From Cryptomeria japonica (lineage: Eukaryota > Streptophyta > Pinopsida > Cupressales > Cupressaceae): a stretch of DNA of 64,000 nt. The translations under genes were made by a program, and so were the position numbers. The notes beneath the pieces are model-generated. The model was not told the origin of the DNA. It worked only from the letters and a program-made list of their open reading frames with translations, and did not search any database. This document shows positions 11,215 through 21,609 of this stretch, in pieces. Positions within the stretch are counted from its first letter, which is position 1. Every line of letters begins with the position of its first letter. The DNA lies in assembly GCF_030272615.1 (NCBI RefSeq), contig NC_081415.1:625149740-625213739 (forward strand). Direction: 5' to 3'.

Positions 11215-11346
11215 TGATACATGGACCAGCTAGGACTCAAACCTAGGGCCTTCCATACGTTGCTAGACTGCTCTACCACTGAGCTACTAGCCCCTCTTTG
11301 ACCAGTCCATCATTGATCTAGGTATGGTTTATTTCCAACACCAACA
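11215..11346 (-). repeat. R2 5' LTR (132 bp)
   Basis: TG...CA ends, with the primer site directly to its left at 11200-11211. More than half of its length is the tRNA-like sequence at 11223-11293. Confidence 0.85.
11223..11293 (-). other. tRNA-like cloverleaf inside R2 LTR
   Basis: Read on the minus strand, this 71-nt stretch has a 7-bp acceptor stem, GGGCTAG with CTGGTCC (two G-U pairs). It is followed by TA, then a perfect D-arm (GCTC-AGTGGTA-GAGC), a 4-bp anticodon-like stem (TCTA/TGGA), and a perfect 5-bp T-arm (CTAGG-TTTGAGT-CCTAG). The pol III A box (TAGCTCAGTGGT) and B box (GGTTTGAGTCC, one change from GGTTCGANTCC) are both present. No CCA end follows. The 3' LTR copy keeps a 7-bp acceptor stem with partly different bases (GGGTCAG). 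It is part of an LTR and is not called as a tRNA gene. Confidence 0.8.
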
Positions 11347-12110
11347 CTAATGACCACATGGGGAGGCAAGGCCTCTAAAGATAAACACAAAAGAGCCTAT
11401 TGCCCAATACACAAAAGACACTAGTTCAATTTAAGTGCACCAATTGAAGTGTTTTCTAATCTATGAAAACAAGGTACACAATGACGATCAAAAGAAAACC
11501 CTTCCCAAAATTCTTCAACAAATATTTGTTAGTAGTTTTGCAATAATACCCCTCCTCCAAGCACACAAGTTGAGTAAATTTTAGATCCAAAAGACTATGA
11601 AAAAGGAGCCTTCGACAATGAGATTTGCTTCAAGGACAAGCTCGACCATTTTGTTAGCTAGATCATAAGATATTAGCTCAAATAAACCAGATCTAAAATC
11701 AAAATGATGAAATGAAGCCCTAAAAATTGAAACAAAAACCAAAACTGCAATAACTGAACACATACGCGATTAGATCCCACACATACATGACTTTAAACCC
11801 CACAGATGTGGTTCCAAAACACAAATGTGACTCTACAACATAGATGTGGTTAAAAGGTTCACAAATGTGATGCAGGAACACAGACGTAGCTCTATAATCT
11901 GGAAAAATGTAAAATAGTGTCGGCAATACAAACACGATTTCAAAGGTCATAGACGTGGTAGAAAAGAAAAAATGTGGTTCCAGAAGATGTAGACACAAAA
12001 ATGTCGAAATGTTGTCGGAAATGTCAGATTTGCAACTTCAAAAACATTAAAATTTGCAACCAAGATGTTAAATGCAAAAAGGGACAAGAGTCCCACCGGA
12101 CGTGCCAAAA
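11347..12110. other. R3 internal leader with short tandem repeats
   Basis: Non-coding. 11760-11960 holds degenerate ~26-bp repeats around 'cacagatgtggttcca' and 'cacaaatgtgactcta'. The primer-site-like string is at 12091-12110. Confidence 0.5.
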
Positions 12111-12889
12111 TGTTTATGCTAAAAATGGAAACAACAATATTGAAAGACTAAAATAGATTCAACCATGAAACCCTAGCCTAACAACAACAAAGATCCACCA
12201 TAACATATGAAGATTACCTAAGACAATGCAAATTAACAAAATCACAAAGATGATACCATCACACATCTAATAGGGTTTGAATCTCCACTCTTCCTATCTC
12301 CATTGATTGTTCTTTATATATTTGCTCTCAGATTTTATGTGTGCACAAGAGCTCAACAAAGAATGGAAATGTGGTTGATAGCTAGATCGCATACGAAATT
12401 TTGAATGCTAGAGTACTTGGGAGTACTTCAGAGGATTAATAATGAAGGAAGCATCCTCTTATATAGAAGACATTGCAAGAGATAAAGGGATAAGATTGAG
12501 AAGTGTAAAAGATAAATGGTCGGCTAGGATTAGAGGGTAGGTAGAAGAAATAAGAAAATAATAAGAGGGTAGGTAGTGTAGGAATTAAGAGATGAATGAC
12601 ATGTGTCATAGGTAGAAAAAGCTAATGAATTAATTAAATAAATAAAGATTTATTTAATTAATAGAGGAAATGGGATCAATTAAATAAATGAAATATTTAT
12701 TTTATTTAGAGGAAAGGACTATTTAAATAAATAGAATTATTTATTTAAATGAGGAAAAAAGGCTAGAAAAGGATAAATGAACTAATTAAATAAATAAAAA
12801 TTTATTTAATTAATTGAATAATTAGGATAAAATAATTAAATAAATAAAGATATTGATTTAATTAGATAGGATAATTGTAGGTGTCTATA
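12111..12889 (-). repeat. R3 5' LTR (about 780 bp)
   Basis: Starts TGTTTATGCT next to the primer-site-like string and ends GTGTCTATA, which matches the R8 LTR end GTCTACA with one change. 12625-12870 is a block of aattaattaaataaat repeats. A TATA-like box, TCTATATAAG on the minus strand, is at 12458-12467. The partner LTR is outside the window. Confidence 0.6.
12458..12467 (-). promoter_or_regulatory. Putative TATA box of R3 LTR
   Basis: TCTATATAAG on the minus strand, about 430 bp inside the LTR 5' end. The position fits a U3 promoter. Similar boxes occur in the R11 and R12 LTRs. Confidence 0.4.
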
Positions 12890-13700
12890 GGTTGTCATAG
12901 GTGTACACACCGGTTTAGAATTTTCCAACCCAAACTTCAATAATTCTTTGACATATATAGACTGAGAAATGAAAATTCCATTGTTATTATTATTCACTTG
13001 GAATCCAAGAAAGAAATTTAACTCACTGATCATGAACATCTCAAATTCCTTATGGATCTCATGAGCAAATCATCTACACATACCATCATTTCCTCCAAAT
13101 ATTATGCCATCAACATACACTACAATGATTAATATTTTACCTTAATCAAATTTGAAATAAATATTACTATCAATAGATACCTTTTGAAAACCTTGACCAA
13201 TCAAATACTTGTCTAGCCTTCCATACCAAGCTCCAAGAGCTTGTTTCAATCCATACAAAGCCTTCTTCAGCCTGCAAATAATATCTGGACCATCTCTAAA
13301 TTTAAATCCTTTTGGTTGTTCAATTTAAACTTCTTCTTTCAATTCTCCATTCAAAAATGTTGATTTTACATCCATCTGATAAACTTTGAAATCCTTAAAA
13401 GCTACAAAGGCCAAAAACATCCTAATAGCTTCCATCTGAGCAACTAGAGCATATGTTTCCTCAAATTCAATGCCTTCAACATGGGTGTAACCCTTGCAAG
13501 CCAACCTTTCTTTGTTTCTTACAACCCTTCCATCTTCATCCAGCTTATTCTAGAATATCCACTTTATTCCAATTACATTTTTATCTACTGGTCTATGTAC
13601 AAGTTCCCATGTCTAATTTTTCTCAATTTGGTCTAGTTCTTCTCTCATTTCCTGTCATTGCAAGCTTCTTCTAGTGACTTCAATTCATTATAAGTAAACA
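12890..13700 (-). pseudogene. R9 reverse transcriptase (broken)
   Basis: A copia-type RT read through stops and frameshifts. Recognisable blocks are [43 protein letters not shown] and FFLGFQVNNN...GIFISQSIYVKELL. The catalytic YVDD box reads YVDG (13097-13117), so the second metal-binding aspartate is gone. The frame reaches ENSKPVCTPMTT and is cut by R3 at 12889/12890. RNase H would follow but is outside the window. Decay is heavier than in R6 or R7, as expected for the older host element. Confidence 0.8.
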
Positions 13701-13967
13701 TAACAAAACTTGTTCTTGAGCTGCCTTACTTCTTGTGATAATTCCTTTGTTCTTGTTTCCAATAATCTGATCCTCAGAGTGATTCCTTTGTACATACCTT
13801 GGGGTCTTTGATGTAGTTGCTAAAGCATATTGAGTTTCATTTTAATTTTTTCTTCCTTATTTTCTTCCCTTGTTTTGTCAAAGGATTTACCTGATTCATA
13901 TCCTACTAATTTATTAGTGTCTTTAGAAAAGTCTTTATCAACCTTCACATTTGCACTTTCAAAAATT

Positions 13968-14966
13968 TTAGTGTCTTTTGTTGGAACACCGATATGCCTT
14001 GCTCCTTGTAGAGTATCCTAGGAATATGCCTTCATTTTCTCTGCTATCAAATTTTCCAAGATTATCTTCATCTCTTCGAATATAACATCTGCTTCCAAAT
14101 ACCTTGAAATACTTTTTTTTCAAAATCCTACCATACCATAGTTCATACGATGTCTTCCCATATCTTTTCAAGAATAAAATTCTATCAAGGGATTATATTA
14201 TTGTGTGTATAGCTTCTTTCCAGTAAACCTCTGGTAGTATTTCTCCTTTGATCATCATTTTGGTTGCCTCTTGTATAGTTCTATTCATTTTTTCAACTAC
14301 ACCACTTTGTTTTGGTGTCCTCGAGGTGGATAATTGTCTTCTAATTCCATGTTTCTCACAAAAATTGTTAAACTCATCAGAAATAAATTCTCCTCCTCTC
14401 TTCGACCCCAAACACTTAATTCTTCTATCAACTTCATTCTCAACTCTTGCCTTGAATATCTTGAATTTTTCTAATGCTTCTAATTTCTCTTTTAAAAATG
14501 CAACCCATGTCATTCTAGAATTATTATCAATTAAGAGCATGAAATACCTCTCACCTTGTCTACTCTGTGTTCTACTAGGACCGCATAATTCTATTTGCAC
14601 CAAGTCCAATAGTCCAGTAGAAGATTGTTCCTTTCCTCTAAATATTCCTTTTGTCTACTTTCCTTCTTGACATTCTTTACAAATATTGTTATCCAGTTTG
14701 GTCACCCTTGGTAAATCTCCTACTGCCCTTGTTGAACTAATCTTCACTAAATTGTCAAAATTGATATAACACATTCTCTTGTGTCAGAGCCAACTATTAT
14801 TGAATTCAGATAATAAACAATGTCTTGTAGATCCTTCTGGCTAATACATGTTTCCATTAATCTTTTTCTCTACTACAATAATAGTTTTGAATCTCTTCCA
14901 GATATCACAACTATCATCCTAAAAAAAAACATTGTAGGCAGTTTTGCACATTTGTCCAATACTTAG
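13968..14966 (-). pseudogene. R9 pre-integrase zinc finger and integrase (broken)
   Basis: 14600-14966 carries the HHCC finger region (WLWHKRMCYINFDNL ... CKECQEGK). 14193-14609 is the integrase core, with DLVQIELCGP, LLIDNNSRMTWVAFLKEK and KRGGEFISDEF, followed by RTPKQSGVVEKMNR, so the D-D-E positions can be followed. 13968-14171 is the C-terminal part (YKVFGSRCYIRRD-like region, GIFLGYSTRSKAYRC). The first residues join HNLLS of the protease segment across R4. Stops and frameshifts disable it. Confidence 0.85.
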
Positions 14967-15138
14967 TGTAGCATCCTAAAATTGTGACACTTGCAATTTT
15001 GACTGCATTTGGGTCTTCACAATGGCGGCACAATGTTGAACCTGAATGGAGACCCTGAAACCTATTTACGACACCAAAAACTGCATATTTCTGCACCTTG
15101 GCCTGATCCTTCCTTGCACCCTGCTGTCCCAGGAGGTG

Positions 15139-15231
15139 GGACCATGGCACCCAGCGCCCTGGTCCTTCAGGACCATGGCACCTAGCGCCTTGGTCCCTCA
15201 GGACCATTGTGCCTAGCGCTCTGGTCTCTGG
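15139..15231 (+). repeat. Three 31-bp GC-rich tandem repeats in R4 5' LTR
   Basis: Units at 15139-15169, 15170-15200 and 15201-15231, each built as GGACCATGGCACC-agcgcc-tGGTCC. The ends of each unit are partly self-complementary (GGACCA with TGGTCC), so each can fold as a hairpin. The 3' LTR copy is at 21782-21874. Confidence 0.85.
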
Positions 15232-15349
15232 CCCTATTTTGGGCCCGGTCTCTTGTTGGGCATCGGGTCTTTAAGTTTGCAATTCAGAAAATACTGTTCA
15301 TAGGTCGGCCTAAGGTTTGAAAAATCAGTCTCTCAACCCTAATTGACAA

Positions 15350-15357
15350 GTATATAA
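15350..15357 (+). promoter_or_regulatory. Putative TATA box of R4 LTR
   Basis: GTATATAAAC context, repeated at 21993-22000 in the other LTR. It lies about 385 bp inside the LTR, in the usual place for a U3 promoter. Transcription would begin near the 'cctcccagaaaagagg' stretch. Confidence 0.55.
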
Positions 15358-16221
15358 ACTACATTTCCCCTCCCAGAAAAGAGGAGGAAAAACATATGTG
15401 GGCAAGAGGCGGAAGCGATATTCAAACATTCAAACATTCAAGCATTCAAACATTCCTTCAAGAAATTGAGCATTCTAAGTCTCCATTCAAGGCTAGGTGT
15501 TGCATTCAAGATAAGGATTCAACCATTGAAGAGGAGATCACCTACAACATACAAAATACAACATTCATCACACCTTCGCATGTAAGAATACAAACATTCT
15601 TACAACAAGGTATTAGTACTTGTTTACATTACAAACATTTACATTTACAGCATTCTCATTTCTTGGTTAATTCCAAAACCGGGGTTTGACCTAAAGGCAA
15701 ACCCCTAATCCCTAACCCCCCAATCGTCCTCTCTTTTCTATGTGTAGGTTGCAGGTACGCGGCTGTAATTGAAGATCTGGAATCCTTGTTCAGAGGCGAA
15801 CAGATCCCCCTTCGTTTCGCAGATTTTTCGGAGGACCATGTGCACTCCGGGTGCCATCGTCCTGTCAACTTTCACTCAAATTTCCAAAACAACATCGTCT
15901 CGACATTTTACTGCTAATTTTAGGTCCGTAGCTTCATCATGTGTCCCTATCTCCGTTTATAAGCGAATCTTTCCTACTTCACATGTACTCCTAGTTCAAT
16001 CTTTCTATCTACATTCTTTACAAAAGAGGGTATCCTTGATGTCTCAACCCTTGAAACTCATTTAGAATTCAATCTTGCATTGAGTGGGATTGGATCTTGT
16101 GAGTTTCAACCCCTCTTTTGAATGTAAAGTCTCTCCTAAGTGAAAACCGTCAACCCTAGTGACGTCCCTTCTCTCTCCTTGGAGTGGGGGAAACACCTAG
16201 GGTTCGATTTTCCGCTTTACA

Positions 16222-17370
16222 TTTTGGTGAACCCGACGTGAACATCCTAATTCTGATTATTCATGGTTAGATCTAAAAAAAAAAAAAATTCTTCCTTAAT
16301 TACATTTCCATGTTTGATCTTTTGCAAATTTTGGAGGTTAATTGCATAAAAACCCTAAATTTTCTTTTTTAGTAATTGAGCTTGTGAAATGTTTAATTGT
16401 TAATGCTTGTTTCAGATCTATCCTTCTATTGCAAATTGTCAATTCATATTTGTGCTTTAATTCTGAAAATTAAGTGGTTAAGTGTCAAAACCCTAATTTT
16501 TAAAGCCCTCTTGATTCAACCTTTGACCGATGATTTCATTGATCAAAACACCTCCAAATTGGCTATAACTTTGGATTCCGCAACAAAATCATAATATCTC
16601 TCATCCCTAAAAATTTGGAAAAAAAGTTGCAAGGACCGTGTGCACCCCGAGCACCATTGTCCCCGACATTTTTTCTGAAATTTTGGGAGCTAGATCTTAC
16701 TATATTTTTCTACTAAAATCAAGAGTTTTGGCTGATTTCATCAATTCTAACACTTTCAAAATTAAAGTCAAAGTTGGTCTAGTGACTGCTTGGATTAAGG
16801 CTTATAATCATTCAAAAATTGTTGAAATTGAAATTTGTGTTAAAATTGTATTTCTTACTGTCCTAAATCTGAAAAGTGTGTTGGCATTCATTCGAAATTT
16901 CAGTGCTTTATTCAAATTTTTGCAGTTTGTGACTTTTGAAATTAAGTGTTTAATTGCAACAACTTTGATTTCCGCTTTCAAAATTGAATTTTGCATGAAA
17001 TTGAGTCAACTTTTAAATTTCAAAGCTTGCATCGCTTTTAGTATTCCCTCTAAAATCATAAAATTCAAAATTTCAGCTTCCCTCTCTTTTACAAAAATTC
17101 AAATTTTTCATTTTTCAACAATCTTGGTAGGGTTCAACTTTGAGATTGCAACTTTAATTTGGCCTATCTACAGATCGTAAAATCACTCAATTTTTTCAGA
17201 TTAGCTTTAAAATCATCATAACTTTCATCCCTGAAAATTTCGAAAAAAGTTGCGAGGACTGTGTGCACTCTGTTCGCCATGGTCCCGGACATTTTTTTTG
17301 AAATCTCAGGAGATTGTCCTGATTGTATTTAATAGCTTAAATCTAGGAGATTGGCTGATTTTATTGAAAT
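16222..17370 (+). other. R4 leader with a duplicated segment
   Basis: Non-coding leader between the primer site and gag. Segments near 16580-16720 and 17205-17345 resemble each other ('aaaatcat', 'tcatccct', 'gttgc(a/g)aggac', 'gtgtgcac', 'gacattttttt'). A shorter match lies in the LTR at 15828-15870. No start of a conserved protein seen. Confidence 0.6.
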
Positions 17371-20300
17371 TTGATACCTCTAAACTCAAAATCTTCTCTC
17401 TCTCTTTGGTGCATGAGTTTTACAACAATAAGCCCTACTTACACTATTCCCGTTAGACGAAGCCTTAGAATTAAGTCTTTCCAAGGTTTAATTACTGAGG
17501 AGATGGAACCTAATTTGAATGGCCTTTTTAACGAGGACATGGGTAATTCCTCTAATCCTCTTAATGATGAAGAAGCTCTCCATGAGGTTTCTGTAGAACA
17601 ACTTTTGAAATTGGATAACCAATTTGATGATTTTCGACAATGGATGTCTCAAGAATACCCTGATAGTCAAGCTCTTTCCTTAATTGAGGGTCTAAAATGT
17701 ATGGTTCAAAGTGATAAGAATGGAATTGATATTTTGCGTGGTATTGCACACATTGTGGATTCAAATGTGATGCCTATGAAAAGTTGTGCCGAAACTTTAG
17801 GTTATACACAACCTCCTACTCAAGTCAATCATTCTATCCCTTTGACAACTTCTATTGCTAGTATACCTACTTTTACATCAAACATAATGACTACTTCAAT
17901 ACAAAACATTCCACCTATGATCACCAGTCATGGGGGCAATCCTTCTTCTTCAATCAACCCTCTTCCTTCATTCAATCCGACTTCTTCATTCATTCCTTCA
18001 ATGAGTGTCCCTATTTCATCTCCACAAATGAACATGACGCAAGGGGGCAATTCATTTAATCATTCCATTCCTCCTTGTAGTGTTCCTCCTTTCCAATCAT
18101 CTCCTATGACAAACTATCATAGTGTCCCACCACCTTACTCTCAATCAATACCTTCTTTCAATAACATAATACCTCCATCACAATCTAACACGTCTAATAT
18201 GAACTCTTCGACTGAAGCGACCATTAACAATCTTGCACAAACTGTCTATTCTTTACAGAAACAAATTGCCTCTATGAATCAATCTAAGTTTAGTGTGCCC
18301 ACATTTGATGTTGCGAGCCCACTTTCTCTTGACATTGTTTGAGTTATCCCCCCTAAGCACGTTGAAATCCCGCAGTTGGAGCTTTATAATGGTAAAGGTG
18401 ATCCTCTAACACATGTTAAGACCTTTCAAACAATATGTACTGATTTTGCTCATGACCAAAGGTTGCTTGCAAAACTGTTTACTAGAACATTAAGAGATAA
18501 GGCTCTACAATGGTATTGCTCGTTGCCTTCCTATTCTATTACTTCTTTTGAACAACTTGCAAATGCTTTTATTCAACAATTTCAAAACAATATAAGTCCT
18601 AAAGTTACTTTGATTGATTTAATGCATTGTAAATAAGGTGTTAAAGAAAAAGTGACTGATTTCATTGGTAGATATAAGCATTTGTATGCTCAAATTTCTT
18701 TTCCAGTACCTGACAATGATATTCAAAGAATCTTTATTTCTAATTTACAAAAAGATATTAGAGAAAAACTTATGTTTTTTGAGTTTACTTCTTTCCAACA
18801 GTTGTGTGCAACTCTTCACAATTATCAACTGACTGTGAGTCAAATGGAACAAGCAAATCCTATGGCTCTGAGTGATAAGGGTGATAGTAGTCAACAACCA
18901 TTTGGGAAGTTTAAACTGAACAGAGAGTCCATTAAGTCCAATGAAAACATCATCAACAACAATGTGAATGCAGCATTAGGTGTGCCTCCTATTTCTAAGT
19001 TTTTCAAGAAAGAAAGAAAGTTTACTCCTTTGAATGAATCATTGCATAGTATTATGAATAAGTTATTGGAACAAAATGTGCTTACTCTCCCTCCTATAAG
19101 GCAAATAGATCCTGCAAAGATTAATTCACCCTATTTTGATAACAAATCTTTTTGTCAATTTCATCGTCAACCTGGGCATGATACTGAAAAATGTTTTGCT
19201 TTAAAGGGTAAGATTCAAGATTTGATTGATAATAATACTATCTCTGTTTCAAATGTGAATGATAAAGGCAACACATTTGTAGCTCCTCCTAACCAAAATC
19301 TTAAGATTTTTACTGATCCATTACCTTCTCATACCTCTAATGTGATTGAGACTAATGATTCCTCTTTCTCACCTGATAGTCTTGTGTCTATGACTCCAAA
19401 TGTGATTAACTTTGTAGAGCAGCAGAAAATCCCTAGAGAACCTTCCATCACATTTGATTCCAGTGAAACTATCAGGGCACCTGATGGTCCTTTATATATA
19501 GTTGTAAAAGTCAAGAATACACCTTTCCGTGGAGTGCTTATTGATCCTTCTTGCATGGTTAATGTCATTACTGAAGAATTTATTTTTACTTTGCAATTGA
19601 ATCAAGTGATCTATGACAAAACAAATGTGGTTGTGAAACTATTTGATGCATTTTCTTCTCCTACAATTGGTTCTATTACATTACCTATTGAGGTCCATAA
19701 CAAATCCCTTGATGTGAGCTTTGCTATTATTCCATCATCTGAACAATTTCGTGTGAAGCTAGGCTATCCTTGGCTATCTTCCATGAAAGCTATTGCTTCT
19801 CCTATTCACAAGTGTTTGAAATTTCCCCATAATGGTGAAGTTGTTACTGTCAATCATAGTCTCTTTAAACCAGCTGAAAGAACTTCTAGCATTCCTATTG
19901 ATTATTTTTGGCCTAAACAATTCCAATCTCTTCCACCACGAAGTGATCATCTTTTCAAATCTTATCAAAAGTGGAAAAAAGATATGATCCTATCTCTAAG
20001 TGAACCTAGAACACCCAAACTTGATATTCCTATCATTCTTGAGAAGGAAGTTCTTCCTTTGAAAGATAAAACTAATGTCTTTCCTCAAGAAGATTCCCAA
20101 CCCATCCCTATGGATGTGACTATGTCTATGTCTAATAAACTTTCTAAAGGTAGACCTATACCTCCTTGTCATGATGGACTTGGTCTCCTTCCTAAACCAG
20201 ATATTCCTCCTTTATATGGAGCAGTTCCTCCTCCTTCCTCTTATAGAGAGAAGAGACCTTCTTCTTCTCCTGTTGTTCAACCTAAGAGACCACAACCTAA

Positions 20301-20862
20301 ACACCCAAGTGATAAGGATGAGAACATTCCTCCTCCTCAATCTTCTCAACTTCCTACTAAGACTAGATGAAATCGTTCTGCATGTGAACACCGATGAAAG
20401 CGTTGTCTTAGAGCTCATGCAGTTGCTTCTCAAACTTTGCAATCCCCAAAAACACCTTCAGCTAGTATTATTCCATTTTCTCCTCAGCCGAAAATTGAGC
20501 CAAAATCTCCTAAACATAAGATGCATGATGGTCTTGATCCTATGCAAGTTAAAGATCCTATTTTTATAAATCTTGATGATGATATAGATGAAAATGTTAT
20601 TCATGATGAAAATGTTACCTCTTTTCATTCTGATAGTGAATATGAATATGTTGATGTTGATAACCATTTATCTAACAAATTTTCTAAAGCACTTATCCTA
20701 GCTCCTAGACAAGAACAACGTGGCTTGGAACATGAACATAGCCCTTGTTTGGATCTTGTGATAGCTCCATCTGTTGTGTTGGATGTTCCTCCTCTAGTGT
20801 GTTTCCTGCCTTCCCGAAATATTGATCAGCAAGATCGGGGGGTAGATGACGTGCTAGACTAG
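17371..20862 (+). pseudogene. R4 gag-protease polyprotein
   Basis: One frame of about 1,163 codons with three internal stops (18342, 18636, 20370). The true start may be an inner ATG (17413 or 17503). Residues ~60-320 are S/P/N-rich. From ~336 there is a gypsy-type gag core (ELYNGKGDPLTHVKTF, LRDKALQWYCSL, FEQLANAFIQQF). At ~595 there is a C-x2-H-x4-H-x4-C box (CQFHRQPGHDTEKC) followed by LKGKIQDLI, as in plant Tat/Ogre-type gags. At ~700-830 a retropepsin-like fold follows, but the active site reads LIDPSCMVNVI where D-T/S-G is usual. The C-terminal ~270 residues are P/K-rich then acidic. No RT follows before the 3' LTR. Confidence 0.85.
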
Positions 20863-21609
20863 TTCATTAGCATAGCAGACTCTCTCCTCCTCTCTTGATC
20901 TCTTTTGTTACTTCTTCTATGTGTTATTCTCATTCTTCTATTTGTTGTCCTTAGTGTTGTCTACTTGAGGACGATGCAAAGCATTGAGATCTCTTTTGGT
21001 CTCTCTCATGTTGACTCAGAAGACACATGTGTTCCCTTCGTCTAGGTGACTTTCCTTGATTGGGGAATGAAGAAAAATTATGCATACATACATATGATAT
21101 ACATGAATTATCATACAGCATACTAACCCCAAGGAAAGCGAAGTCACCTCATGCTTTGTGTTTTATTATCCTTGGGTTTAACTCACACGTGGGGGCTAAA
21201 TCCTTGTGATAACATGCTCCTTTCCCTTCTCATTTCCTATATGTATCACTACCTTAAAGCAATCACCCCCGATGAGGTGTGTGCGATTGCTTTAACGTAG
21301 GGGGGCATACACCCCGTTCATATCTCTTCAAGATACTTGAAAGTTTCTTGGCGAACTTAGCTTTGCCTTGAAATTTTTTGGTATTTTTCTTGCATGACTC
21401 ATAGTGAGGGAACTTTACTACTAATAGTCATGGTTCTCCCTCATGATCTTCCCTTTTACTTTGTCAATCGAAGTCGTGAGATCCTTAGTCCACTGGGGGC
21501 TTGGTGTATCTTGCCTCCTTGACGTGGTGAAAGTCTTTCAATGTTGTTTCCTTGTACTTTACCAGAAGTATTGGCGTACGCTTATACTCTTGCTAAAGTG
21601 GGGGCTCAA
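20863..21609 (+). other. R4 3' untranslated region
   Basis: Non-coding. It contains 'gaggacgatgcaaag' (20968), a string that recurs at 54700 in R10. Several G-rich tracts (21299-21306, 21494-21500, 21598-21605) could act as purine tracts; the last abuts the LTR. Confidence 0.6.

Larger units (their letters stand above)
502..11346 (-). mobile_element. R2: Ty1/copia element with 132-bp LTRs, RT/RNase H deleted
   Basis: The 5' LTR is 11215-11346. The 3' LTR is 502-517 plus 8526-8641, split by R1. Next to the 5' LTR the minus strand reads TGGTATTAGAGC (11200-11211), an initiator-Met-tRNA primer site with one change. The 3' LTR is preceded by a purine run, AAGGGGGG (8642-8651). Gag, protease and integrase remains are present, but no RT or RNase H. 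The flanks (497-501 atttt; 11347-11351 ctaat) do not give a clear 5-bp duplication. Confidence 0.8.
1..12889 (-). mobile_element. R3: gypsy-like LTR element, 5' part, cut by window edge
   Basis: The visible parts are internal sequence at 1-501 and 11347-12110 and one LTR at 12111-12889. R2 lies between them. On the minus strand the LTR is followed at 12091-12110 by a primer-site-like string, TTTTGGCACGTCCGGTGGGA, close in layout to the TGGCGCCCACCG type of plant gypsy elements. The right end lies in the RT of R9. The remaining R3 sequence is left of the window, so its duplication cannot be tested. No coding region is visible in the part present. Positions 30-500 resemble 40680-41230 inside R8, so R3 and R8 are related. 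Confidence 0.6.
14967..16221 (+). repeat. R4 5' LTR (1255 bp)
   Basis: TG...CA ends, followed by the primer site. It holds three 31-bp GC-rich repeats (15139-15231), a TATA box (15350-15357) and 'attcaaacattcaaac' repeats near 15420-15460. Confidence 0.93.

Noticed and set aside
11223-11293. Genuine nuclear tRNA gene
   Set aside because: It lies inside both R2 LTRs, has an 8-nt anticodon-like loop, G-U pairs in the acceptor, and no terminator T-run directly after it.
11581-11998. Short minus-strand frames in the R3 leader
   Set aside because: They arise from the minisatellite ('tgtgtt', 'cacatc') and show no protein motif.
15396-16065. Open frames inside the R4 LTRs (also 22299-22708)
   Set aside because: Present in both LTRs but interrupted differently and without known motifs; LTR shadows.
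16397-17180. Open frames in the R4 leader
   Set aside because: Low-complexity K/I/F-rich products of AT-rich DNA; the duplicated leader segment explains part of them, and gag starts later.
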